64,000 bases of DNA from the NCBI RefSeq assembly GCF_021568775.1, contig NZ_JAKGSG010000006.1:1-64000 (forward strand), in the 5' to 3' direction. The notes under the pieces were generated by a model that was given only the letters and a program-made list of their open reading frames with translations, was not told the origin of the DNA and searched no databases. This document shows, in pieces, positions 1-9,251 of this stretch. The translations under genes were made by a program, and so were the position numbers. The stretch is from Antribacter soli. Its GTDB lineage: Bacteria > Actinomycetota > Actinomycetes > Actinomycetales > Cellulomonadaceae. The first letter of the stretch is position 1; the number at the start of each line of letters is the position of its first letter.

Positions 1-4
1 GTCT

Positions 5-89
5 GGATGTCGTCGCGCCAGGCTGGATGGGCCTGGCGGGAGGCCGCGAGGAACGAGCGGCCGGATGGTCGCCTGGCGCGACGACATCC
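5..89. terminator. Long inverted repeat downstream of the nuclease/nucleotidase gene
   Basis: Positions 5-23 and 71-89 are perfect 19-bp reverse complements. The 47-nt spacer holds a second small hairpin (GGCCGC ... GCGGCC). The structure starts about 38 nt beyond the stop of the minus-strand nuclease gene, so a terminator or 3'-end stabiliser is the simplest reading. No clear U-tract follows. It lies at the window edge, so a role for a gene further left cannot be excluded. Confidence 0.55.
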
Positions 90-126
90 CGACTACTTCA
101 GCACGTGGGTCCGCAGTCTGGTTGGG

Positions 127-3100
127 TCAGCAGGCGCCCAGGTCCTGCCACGGGCCCCACGGCGAGGTGCCCGGCTCCTGGTTGCGGCTGTACCACTTCG
201 CCTGCCACAGGTGACCGGCGTGCACCACGGTCTCGCCACCGCGGTACACCCACGACCGGGTCCACTCGAGGTACGTGCCGGACGCGCAGGTCACGGACGC
301 GCCGACCTCGGCCCACGCGCCCCACGGGGAGGCACCCGGGACCTGGTTCCGCGTCCACCACAGCGCGGTGTAGACGCTCCCGTCGTACGTGACCTGGTCG
401 CCCGCCGTGTACACGGCCTTGCGGTCCCACTCGGGGACGGGCGGGGCCGCGACGGTCACGGGCAGGCTGACCAGCGTGCCGCTCGGGTCGGCGTCGACGT
501 ACAGCGTGTACGCGCCCGCCGCGGTCCCCTCCGGGACGACGGCGGACACCGCCGCCGCGCCGCCGGACGCCGGGAAGGAGCCCAGCGCCACGCCGTCGGC
601 CACGGAGCCGCCGGCCGGGGCGAGGAACGCCGCGACCGAGGTGTTCGCCGGGGCGCCCAGTGACGTGAGGTCGAGGCCGGAGACCGCCACCGAGAGGCTC
701 TCGCCGGCGGTGACGGTGCCGGGAAGCTCGTCCACGACGGCCCGCGTGCGGGCGAACGACGGCGTGATCGGCGAGTTGTCCTGCAGGTAGTCGATCCAGG
801 CCTCGCGGTCGACGAGGCCCGAGTCACGGGCGTCCGTGCCTGCCGTGAACGCGCGGAAGTTGTCGCCACCGGAGATCAGGAAGGAGAACGTCGCGACGCG
901 GTACTCCGCCGTCGGGTCCACCGGCACGCCGTCGATCGTGATCGACGTGACGTTGTCGCCCGGCGTGGCCAGCCGGTCCGCGGTACGGACCGTGTAGGAC
1001 ACGTTGTCCGACAGGCCGAGCGCCAGGTACGGGCGCGAGGGGCGGTTGCCCGCCGCGTCCGTCTGCCACTGCTGCTCCAGCAGCTCGTCGAGCTGGGCGC
1101 CCGTGAGCGTGGTGGTCCACAGGTTGTTCACGAACGGCAGCACCGCGTTCGCCTCGGCGTACGTGATGACGCCGTCCGCCCCGAAGTACAGCTCGTTGCG
1201 CAGGCCACCCGGGTTGACGACGCCGATGTCGGCGCCGCCGCGGGCTTCGTCGGCGAGCGTGTCGCGGAGCGAGCTCGCGACCAGGTTGCCGAGCGCCGAC
1301 TCGGAGGCGCGGTCGTCACGCCCCCCGCCGCTCCACACGCCGTCGACGTACGAGCCGCCGGCGAAGGCGGTCGTGACGTCGGCCGTGACCTTGCCGACCG
1401 GGTGGGCGCCGATGACGGCCGCCTGGGCCAGCGCGGCGTCGACGATCGTCTTGACCTCGGCGACGCGCGGGTAGGTGGCGACCAGGGTCGCGTCCGCGGT
1501 CGTGGTGCGGGCCACGTTCGCGACCGTGTAGTCGAGCACCTCGAACGTCTGCGGGTCGACGGTCAGCGAGATGTGACCGAGGAACTCGCCGTAATTGCCC
1601 GTCTGGATGATCGGGCGGGTCGCTCCCTCGACACCGGGGAGCGGGGCGTCCCACGCGTACTGCTTGTGGGTGTGGCCGGTGAGGATGGCTGCCACGCGCG
1701 GGTCGGTCTCGGTGACGAGCCGGGCGAACGGGCCGCCGGCCGCGATCTCCTCCTCGATCGTGGAGCCGTCGGGCGTGCCGGCGCTCGCGCCGTCGTGCGC
1801 CAGGGCGACCACCAGGTCGGCCTCGCCGTTGGCCGGGTCGCCGTCGAGCAGCTCACCCGTCACGCGGTTGAGCGCCGCGACCGGGTCGCCGAACGCCAGC
1901 CCCGCCACGCCGGACGGCGTGACGAGGGTGGGCGTCTCCTCGGTGACGACGCCGACGAAACCGATCCGGACACCGTCGGCCTCGACCACCTCGTAGCCCG
2001 GCAGGGCCGGCTCACCGGTGGCCGCGAGGTACACGTTCGCGCCGAGATGGTCGAAGTCGGTGCTCTCCTCGACACGGCCCGTGAGGTCCGCGAAGCCCTG
2101 GTCGAACTCGTGGTTGCCCACCGCGGACGTGGCCAGGTCGAGCGCGTCCAGCACGTCGAGCGTCGGGGTGTCCTGCTGCAACGCGGAGGCGAACAGCGAG
2201 GCACCGATGTTGTCACCGGCCGACACGAAGACCGTGCCCTCGGGGTTCTGCGCCCGGATGCCCTCAACCGTCCCGGCGAACTTCACCGTGTTGGCGTCGA
2301 TCCGCCCGTGGAAGTCGTTGATGTTCACGACGTCGATGTCGACCGGGTCCGGCACCAGGTCGAGCCCGACGACCGCCGGGTTGTGGTCGGACGACCGGAA
2401 CGGGCTCTCGTCGTAGAACAGCGTGCCGTGGTAGTTGTACCGGCTGTACTCCAGCGCGATGGACTCCTCGGCGTTGATCTCCCACACGTCCGCGCCGGTG
2501 GCCAGCTCGAGGGCCGCGCCGTTGAGGAGCACGTGGTCGAGCGAGCCGGACAGGCCGCTGAAGGAGTAGGAGTGCTGGCCCGCGGCCAGGGTCGACTCGG
2601 CGTCGGTGTAGCCCACGTCGTAGAGGACCTGCAGCGGGTCCTCCTTCGTGTAGGCGTTGAAGTCGCCGACGAGCGCGACCGGCTGGCCCGGCTCCGTCAC
2701 GGAGGCGACCCAGTCCCGCAGCGCGGTGGCCTGGCGGACGCGAGACTCGTTGGACGCGCCCTGGCCGTCGCCCGCGTCGGCGTCGCCGGGCCACGGACCG
2801 GCCGAGCCCTTCGACTTGAAGTGGTTGACCGAGACGAAGACGGTCGCGCCACCGCCCACGGGGGCGAAGGCCTGGCCCAGGGGCTCACGTGCGTTGTCGA
2901 ACGCGCCGCCCGCGGAGCTCTGCGTCCCGAGCGCGCGAGACTCGCCGACCCGCTCGACGGCGGCCGGCTGGTAGATGATCGCGTTGGTGATGACGTCCAT
3001 CTCCGAGGCGGCGGGCAGCTCGGCCGACGACGGCACGTACGCCCACTTCTCGGAGCCCGCGGCGGCGTTGAGGGCCGCGACGAGCGTGGCCGTGGCCTCG

Positions 3101-4917
3101 TCCGCCACGCCGTCCACCTTGACCGAGTTCTCGATCTCGAGGAGGCCGACCACGTCGGCGTCGAGCGCGTTGATCGCGGCGACGATCTTGGCCTGCTGAC
3201 GTGCCAGGTCCTCGGCCTCGTAGGCGCCGCGCGGGCCGGAGCCCGGGCAGGAGTTGACCGTGACCGGGTCGCCGGTGCGGTCGTTGAACGAGGTGCAGCC
3301 GGTGACCTGCTCACCCAGCGTGGTGAAGTAGTTCAGCACGTTGAACGAGGCGACGGAGACGTCACCGCCCACCGCCTCGGGGGCGGCCGTGCGGTCGTTC
3401 TCGAAGGCCGCCGGAGCGGCGCCGCCGGCCGTCACCTGACGCGTCGGGTTCAGCTTCCACGCGTTGTTGCGGTAGTCGACGATCACCGGCTCCGTGAAGT
3501 CCACCGACGCGCCCACGCGGACCGGGCTGCTCAGGGAGACGTACGGCGGCGTGAGGCCGGAGTTGGCGGCCGACAGGTAGTTCACCGACGCGCCGTCGTC
3601 GAGGGTCACCGCACGGGCGGTGTTCTCGGCGGCCTGGGCCGCGGCCTCCGGCGTGCTCGGGCGGGCCACGTCGGTCGGCTGGAGCAGCGGGCCGTCGCCG
3701 AAGGCGAGACCGACCTCGGCGTACTGGTTCGTGCTGAAGGTGTTGGAGACGGTCCAGTCGTCGCCGGCGTCGTACAGCATCGACTCGAGCGACTCGCGGA
3801 CGGCGCCCGTGGCGGGCCACGGCAGCACGGCCGGGGTGACGGAGCCGGTGCCCACGACCTGCAGGCCCGCGGTGCTCGTCACCGTGATCTCGGTGAGCCC
3901 GCTGAACTCGCTCACGGCACCGGTGACGCGCACCAGGTCGCCCACGGCGACCAGGTCGTCGGTCGAGGACGAGAAGACGAAGACGGCGTCCGACGCCGTG
4001 TGCGTCGCCGGGTCGATCGCGCCGCCGGTGCCGGCCGTCTGGATGACGTAGCCGTTGATGCCGCCCGACGGGTACGCGGCCGTGACCACGCCCTCGGCGG
4101 TGACGGTCTGCCCCACCAGCGGGGAGGCGGCACCCGTGCCCTGGATGTCGGCGATCGGCGTGACGCCGGCCGGCTCGGTCGGGCTCGGGGTCGGCGTGGG
4201 CGTCGGGGTGGGGGTCGGCGTCGGGGTGGGCGTCGGCGTCGGCTCCGAGCCGCCGTCACCGGCGTTGGCCGGGGTGGGCGCGCCCGCCGTGAAGTCGGCG
4301 GCGTTGTCGGCCGTGTTGGTGTGCGCGGCGTCGCGCGAGACCGACGTGGCGTTCGTGGTCGCGGGGGCCGGCGCCGAGCCGGCGTACGAGCTCGCCGTGG
4401 CGCCCCAGCCCACCAGGTCCACGACTGCGGGGTCCGTGGCGCAGGCGAGACCCGCGCAGCCGAGCCGGGTCGTCGAGCTGACCAGGGCCACCTTGGCACC
4501 CGTGCCCGACATCGCGATGGTGCCCGTGGCGTCCGGCGTCGGGAGCGAAGGCAGCGCCGTGTTGGAGCCGAGGGCCTGAGCGACGAGGAAGGAGCCGCCG
4601 GGCGCGACCGTACCGGTGAGGTTGGTCTGCGAGCCGTTCGCCCATGTGCCCGTGGCGGAGGCGTACTGGAGCGACCAGCCGTCCAGGGACAGCGGAGCGT
4701 CCGTCGGGTTGTACAGCTCGACGAAGTCCTGGTTGAAGGCCGCACCGCTGTTGCCGCCGCCGCCGTACACCTCGTTGATCACAAGGGGGGAGCCGGGTGA
4801 CGGAGCGGCGTCCGCCGGCAGCGCGAGCACCAGCGTCGCGGGCAGGGCGAGCGACGCGGACAGGGCCGCTGAGACGGCCCGCCCTTGTCGCGAGGATCGG
4901 AGCGTGCTGGGTGTCAC
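127..4917 (-). CDS. Secreted ExeM/NucH-type endonuclease fused to a 5'-nucleotidase, with C-terminal carbohydrate-binding modules
   Basis: A 1596-residue secreted enzyme expected to cut extracellular DNA and dephosphorylate the nucleotides. Order by eye: signal peptide (1-40, ending PADAAPS); lamin-tail-like domain (44-150, LVINEVYGGGG); Pro-Thr repeat linker (222-243); OB-fold (250-350); endonuclease/exonuclease/phosphatase domain (515-855) with ASFNVLNYF, LLEIEN, VGDFNAY and SSDHNPAV; metallophosphatase domain (860-1130) with NDFHGRID, GDNIG, GNHEFD and GHTHK; 5'-nucleotidase C-terminal domain (1170-1360, NPGGLRNEL, SGGDNFRAF); an Ig-like stretch; two ChtBD3/CBM5-12-like repeats (about 1496-1596, YTAGDQVTYDGSVYTA and HAGHLWQAKWYSRNQ). 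The reading frame stays open upstream to 6462, but the GTG at 4917 is preceded by GAAGGAG and starts the signal peptide. Phosphate scavenging is the likely role (inference). Confidence 0.93.
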   Translation of the reverse strand: MTPSTLRSSRQGRAVSAALSASLALPATLVLALPADAAPSPGSPLVINEVYGGGGNSGAAFNQDFVELYNPTDAPLSLDGWSLQYASATGTWANGSQTNLTGTVAPGGSFLVAQALGSNTALPSLPTPDATGTIAMSGTGAKVALVSSTTRLGCAGLACATDPAVVDLVGWGATASSYAGSAPAPATTNATSVSRDAAHTNTADNAADFTAGAPTPANAGDGGSEPTPTPTPTPTPTPTPTPTPSPTEPAGVTPIADIQGTGAASPLVGQTVTAEGVVTAAYPSGGINGYVIQTAGTGGAIDPATHTASDAVFVFSSSTDDLVAVGDLVRVTGAVSEFSGLTEITVTSTAGLQVVGTGSVTPAVLPWPATGAVRESLESMLYDAGDDWTVSNTFSTNQYAEVGLAFGDGPLLQPTDVARPSTPEAAAQAAENTARAVTLDDGASVNYLSAANSGLTPPYVSLSSPVRVGASVDFTEPVIVDYRNNAWKLNPTRQVTAGGAAPAAFENDRTAAPEAVGGDVSVASFNVLNYFTTLGEQVTGCTSFNDRTGDPVTVNSCPGSGPRGAYEAEDLARQQAKIVAAINALDADVVGLLEIENSVKVDGVADEATATLVAALNAAAGSEKWAYVPSSAELPAASEMDVITNAIIYQPAAVERVGESRALGTQSSAGGAFDNAREPLGQAFAPVGGGATVFVSVNHFKSKGSAGPWPGDADAGDGQGASNESRVRQATALRDWVASVTEPGQPVALVGDFNAYTKEDPLQVLYDVGYTDAESTLAAGQHSYSFSGLSGSLDHVLLNGAALELATGADVWEINAEESIALEYSRYNYHGTLFYDESPFRSSDHNPAVVGLDLVPDPVDIDVVNINDFHGRIDANTVKFAGTVEGIRAQNPEGTVFVSAGDNIGASLFASALQQDTPTLDVLDALDLATSAVGNHEFDQGFADLTGRVEESTDFDHLGANVYLAATGEPALPGYEVVEADGVRIGFVGVVTEETPTLVTPSGVAGLAFGDPVAALNRVTGELLDGDPANGEADLVVALAHDGASAGTPDGSTIEEEIAAGGPFARLVTETDPRVAAILTGHTHKQYAWDAPLPGVEGATRPIIQTGNYGEFLGHISLTVDPQTFEVLDYTVANVARTTTADATLVATYPRVAEVKTIVDAALAQAAVIGAHPVGKVTADVTTAFAGGSYVDGVWSGGGRDDRASESALGNLVASSLRDTLADEARGGADIGVVNPGGLRNELYFGADGVITYAEANAVLPFVNNLWTTTLTGAQLDELLEQQWQTDAAGNRPSRPYLALGLSDNVSYTVRTADRLATPGDNVTSITIDGVPVDPTAEYRVATFSFLISGGDNFRAFTAGTDARDSGLVDREAWIDYLQDNSPITPSFARTRAVVDELPGTVTAGESLSVAVSGLDLTSLGAPANTSVAAFLAPAGGSVADGVALGSFPASGGAAAVSAVVPEGTAAGAYTLYVDADPSGTLVSLPVTVAAPPVPEWDRKAVYTAGDQVTYDGSVYTALWWTRNQVPGASPWGAWAEVGASVTCASGTYLEWTRSWVYRGGETVVHAGHLWQAKWYSRNQEPGTSPWGPWQDLGAC

Positions 4918-5189
4918 GCTGACTCCTTCTTCAGTAAGGGAGAGTAGGGGCCGGTCAGAGGCGGCACCAACCAACCACAGCGCTGTGAACCGCTGGTTAC
5001 GGGCGGGACACCATCCCGGAAACGCTGTTTCTTCGACGTCGCCGGAACGAGTCAAGCTCCGCCCGCCGGAGCACCACGGCGGGGTGTGAGCCCGAGGGTA
5101 TCGGCGGCCACCGACACGCACGGACCAACACGCGGGTGAAGAACGCGCGGCGGCGCCGACGCACCCCGCACCGGGCGCGCGGCGGCGCG
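4918..5189. promoter_or_regulatory. Upstream region of the nuclease gene, with a possible PHO-box-like repeat
   Basis: A gap of about 270 nt between two minus-strand genes, which must hold the promoter of the nuclease/nucleotidase gene. On the minus strand around 4982-5001, GTAACCAGCG is followed directly by GTTCACAGCG, a 7/10 repeat including a GTTCA core as in actinobacterial PhoP boxes. The unit is 10 bp here rather than the usual 11, so the match is weak. Nothing else recognised. Confidence 0.25.
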
Positions 5190-5561
5190 TCACCGCTCCC
5201 GGGCCGCCTGCAGTGGCAGCAGTCCCGACAGGTCCGCGCGCTCCCCCGACGCCCGGACCCGCCCGTCGTCGACGGCGTCGGCCCAGGCCACCCGGCCGGT
5301 CACGAGTCCGAGCCACGTCTCGGGGTCCGTCTCCACCACGTTGGGCGGCGTCCCCCGGGTGTGCCGGGGTCCCTCGACGGCCTGCACGGCGCCGGCCGGC
5401 GGGACCCGCACCTCCACGGACGAGCCGGGAGCCACGTCCGCGAGCTCCTCGAGCGTGAAGCGGACGGCGGTCGTCAGGTCGGTGCGGGTCGCCTCCCCCC
5501 GCGACCACGCACCCAGGGCGAGGCGACCTACGGGGGGAGGAGTCCGGCGTCGGGCAGGCAC
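5190..5561 (-). CDS. Sterol carrier family (SCP-like) protein
   Basis: A 123-residue soluble protein with the layout of the actinobacterial SCP-ortholog family: an Ala/Arg-rich start, [15 protein letters not shown], a central [23 protein letters not shown] and a C-terminal [21 protein letters not shown] with the WL-L-TG-W pattern of SCP2-like folds. Ligand and function are unknown. It lies 9 nt downstream of the last ABC ATPase gene and may be cotranscribed with the importer, though SCP-like genes of this family are found in varied contexts and a functional link is not shown. Confidence 0.7.
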   Translation of the reverse strand: MPARRRTPPPVGRLALGAWSRGEATRTDLTTAVRFTLEELADVAPGSSVEVRVPPAGAVQAVEGPRHTRGTPPNVVETDPETWLGLVTGRVAWADAVDDGRVRASGERADLSGLLPLQAARER

Positions 5562-5570
5562 GGCAAGAGC

Positions 5571-6406
5571 CTAGGCGCGCTCCCCGGCGAGCTCCGCCCG
5601 GACCTCGTCCCGGAGCCTGCCGTGCCGCGCCGGGTCCGGCGCCGCTGCGAGCAGCGTCTTCGTGTAGGCGTGCTGGGGATCGAGGATGACCTGGTCGGAC
5701 GGCCCCCGCTCCACCACCTGGCCCCGGTACATCACGAGGATCTCGTCGCTGAAGTGGCGGGCCGTCGCGAGGTCGTGGGTGATGTACAGGACGCCGAGGT
5801 TCTCCTCCCGCTGCAGGCATGCCAGGAGGTTGAGCACCCCCAGCCGGATCGAGACGTCCAGCATCGAGACGGGCTCGTCGGCCACGAGGAACCGGGCGCC
5901 GGGCGCCAGGGCGCGCGCGATCGCGACGCGCTGGCGCTGGCCGCCCGACATCTCGTGCGGCCGCTTCGCCGCATAGACGTCGGCGGGTGTGAGGGACACG
6001 CGCTCGAGGAGGCCGGCGACCTGCTCGGCCACGGCCCCGCGCCCGCGCGCCACACCGTGCAGCTCGAGCGGTCGCTCCAGGTGGTGCGCCACCGTGTGGA
6101 ACGGGTTGAGCGAGGCGAAGGGGTCCTGGAAGACCATCTGCACGTCGTGCCGGTACGCACGCATGGCGGTGCGGCTGCCCGACACCGGGCGGCCGTCGAG
6201 CAGGATCTCCCCGGACGTCGGGGTCTCGAGCCGCGCGAGCGTGCGGGCCACCGTCGACTTGCCCGACCCGGACTCGCCCACGAGCGCGACGGTCTTTCCC
6301 GCCTCCAGCGTGAACGAGACGTCGTCCACCGCGCGCAGCCGCGAGCGCCGGAAGCCGTGGCCCACGCGGAAGTCCTTGACGAGGTTGCGGACCTCGAGCG
6401 TTCCCA

Positions 6407-6407
<1 letters not shown>
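5571..6407 (-). CDS. Family-5 ABC importer, second ATP-binding subunit (DppF/OppF type)
   Basis: A 278-residue ABC ATPase with Walker A GESGSGKST, Q-loop VFQDPFASLNP, signature MSGGQRQRVAIARAL, Walker B ARFLVADEPVSMLDVS and switch histidine in LYITHDLAT. The frame is open to 7157, but the ATG at 6407 overlaps the stop of the upstream ATPase gene (ATGA), indicating translational coupling. The C-terminus has the oligopeptide-ABC extension (RGQVVERGPSDQVILDPQHAYTK). It pairs with the ATPase gene at 6407-7288 to energise the two permeases upstream. Confidence 0.93.
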
Positions 6408-7284
<877 letters not shown>

Positions 7285-7288
<4 letters not shown>

Positions 7289-8214
7289 GCGGTCACCTCC
7301 GCCTTCGGCTCGGCGGGCTGCACGGGAGCGGCGGCGGGGGCGGCTGCCTCGGGTGCCCGACGCCGGTCGCCCGTCTCCGCGACGACGCGGAGCTTGGGGT
7401 TGACCACCTCGTCGATGGAGAAGTTGACGAGCGAGAGGCCGGCGCCGAAGACGGCGATGAGCAGCCCCGGCGGTACGAACCACCACCAGGCGCCCGCGGA
7501 CATCGCGTTGCCGCCGTACGCTTCCGTGATCATGGTCCCCCAGGTGATGGAGCCGTTGGGGCCGAGCCCGATGAAGGACAGGCCCGCCTCGCCGAGGATC
7601 GCGAACACCACGGCGAACAGGAACTGGGCCGCGAGGAGCGGCAGGAGGTTCGGCAGGATCTCGACGAGGAGGATCCGCCAGGTCCGCTCGCCGGCCACCT
7701 GCGACGCCTCGACGTAGTCGCGAGACCGCAGGGACCGGGCCTGCGAGCGCAGCACCACCGCGGAGCCGGCCCAGCCGGTGATGCCGAGGATGAAGGCCAC
7801 GAGCCAGAGGCTGCGGCTCTGCGCGTAGACGGCGATCACCATGACCAGCGGCAGACCGGGGATGACGAGCATGATGTTGGTGACCATGGTGAGGACCTCG
7901 TCGGTCCAGCCGCCCGCGTAGCCGGCGAAGATCCCGAAGATCAGCGACAGCGCGATCGCGATGGCGGCGGCGGCGAGGCCCACGAGGAGCGAGCCGCGGG
8001 CGCCGTGCGCGAGCTGCGCCAGCACGTCGTAGCCCAGCTTCGTGGTGCCGAGCAGGTGGTCCGCGCTGGGCGGCAGGAACGCGTCGTTCCCGGAGAACCG
8101 GGGGTCCTGGACGAGGAACGGCGCCACGACGGCGAACAGCACGATGCCGCCGGTGATGAAGAGCCCCGCGAGGAGCTTCTCGGAGCGAGGGGGAAGGATC
8201 CGGTACTCAGCCAT
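7285..8214 (-). CDS. Family-5 ABC importer permease (DppC/OppC type)
   Basis: A 309-residue inner-membrane permease. The N-terminus has the OppC/DppC pattern: a short cytoplasmic segment, one TM helix (LLAGLFITGGIVLFAVVAPF), a periplasmic-type region with HLLGTTKLGYDVLAQLAHG and then the five-helix transport domain. The EAA-like coupling loop is SRDYVEASQVAGERTWRI. The C-terminal tail is Ala/Pro-rich. The gene overlaps the upstream DppB-type permease by 8 nt and the downstream ATPase by 4 nt. Confidence 0.93.
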
Positions 8215-9199
8215 TGAGACGCGTCCTCGGGTCGACGAAGCCGTAGACGATGTCCATGAGGAACGTCGCCGCGAGCACGGTGAGGGTGATGACCAGGAAC
8301 AGGCCCTGCATGAGGGCGAAGTCGTTGCCCTGGACGGCGGTGATCATGAGCTTGCCGAGGCCGGGGTAGGTGAAGACCTGCTCCATGACGATCGCGCCCG
8401 TGACCACGAACGCGAGCGAGATGCCGAAGCCCGCGATGGACGGGAGGGCCGCGTTGCGGACGGCGTACCCGATCAGGATCCGGGAGCGCCGCAGGCCCTT
8501 GGCCTCGGCAGTGGTGATGTAGTCCTCCGACAGGGTGGACACCATCATGTTGCGCATCCCGAGGAGCCAGCCGCCGAACGACGACAGCACCACGGTCAGC
8601 GCCGGCAGGACGCCGTGGTAGATGACCGATCCCACGAACTCCGCGGTGGCCTCAGGTCCGTCGAACGTGAACACGTCGTAGCCGCCGATGCGGGGGAACC
8701 ACGGGTTGACCACCGCGAAGCCGTAGACGAGCAGCAGCGCCACCCAGAAGTACGGCAGAGACTGCAGCAGCGTGGAGCCGGGGATGATGTGGTCCACCCA
8801 GGTGCCGCGCCTCCAGCCGATCCACGCACCCGCCGCGATGCCGAGGACGAACGAGATGACCGTCGCGAGGCCGAGCAGCCCGATCGACCATGGCAGGGCG
8901 GCGCTGATGAGCTCCGTCACCGGGGTGGGGAACTTGGTGACCGAGACCCCCAGGTCGCCCCGGAGCAGGCTGCCCCAGTACGCGACGTACTGCTCCCAGG
9001 GGGTCTGGTTCGTGTCGGACCCGAGGAGGAGCCGGATGGTGCGCTCGACGCCGGGGGCGACCTCGCCGCTGCGGGCCATCTTGGCCAGCATGATGTCGGC
9101 GGGGTCGCCCGGCATGAGCCGGGGGATCAGGAAGTTCAGGGAGATGGCGGCCCACACGGTGATCGCGTAGAAGGCGGCCCGTCGCAGGTAGTACCTCAC
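8207..9199 (-). CDS. Family-5 ABC importer permease (DppB/OppB type)
   Basis: A 330-residue permease beginning MRYYLRRAAFYAITVWAAI, the typical DppB start with one TM helix, followed by LIPRLMPGDPADIM and a six-helix membrane domain. The coupling loop is DYITTAEAKGLRRSRIL. It ends in DIVYGFVDPRTRLNG, the conserved C-terminus of this subfamily. It lies 52 nt downstream of the binding-protein gene and forms the channel with the DppC-type subunit. Confidence 0.93.
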   Translation of the reverse strand: MRYYLRRAAFYAITVWAAISLNFLIPRLMPGDPADIMLAKMARSGEVAPGVERTIRLLLGSDTNQTPWEQYVAYWGSLLRGDLGVSVTKFPTPVTELISAALPWSIGLLGLATVISFVLGIAAGAWIGWRRGTWVDHIIPGSTLLQSLPYFWVALLLVYGFAVVNPWFPRIGGYDVFTFDGPEATAEFVGSVIYHGVLPALTVVLSSFGGWLLGMRNMMVSTLSEDYITTAEAKGLRRSRILIGYAVRNAALPSIAGFGISLAFVVTGAIVMEQVFTYPGLGKLMITAVQGNDFALMQGLFLVITLTVLAATFLMDIVYGFVDPRTRLNG

Positions 9200-9251
9200 G
9201 TGTCGCTCCCATCCGTCCGCACCGTCGCGGCTCCTCCTCGGGTCCTCGTCA

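Noticed and set aside
4190-4250. Short tandem GGGGTC/GGCGTC-like repeats
   Set aside because: They encode the Pro-Thr linker of the nuclease protein, an ordinary coding repeat, not a CRISPR or regulatory array.
1402-4800. 1132-residue plus-strand open frame
   Set aside because: It runs antisense to the nuclease/nucleotidase gene and has an Arg/Gly/Val-rich composition typical of shadow frames in high-GC DNA.
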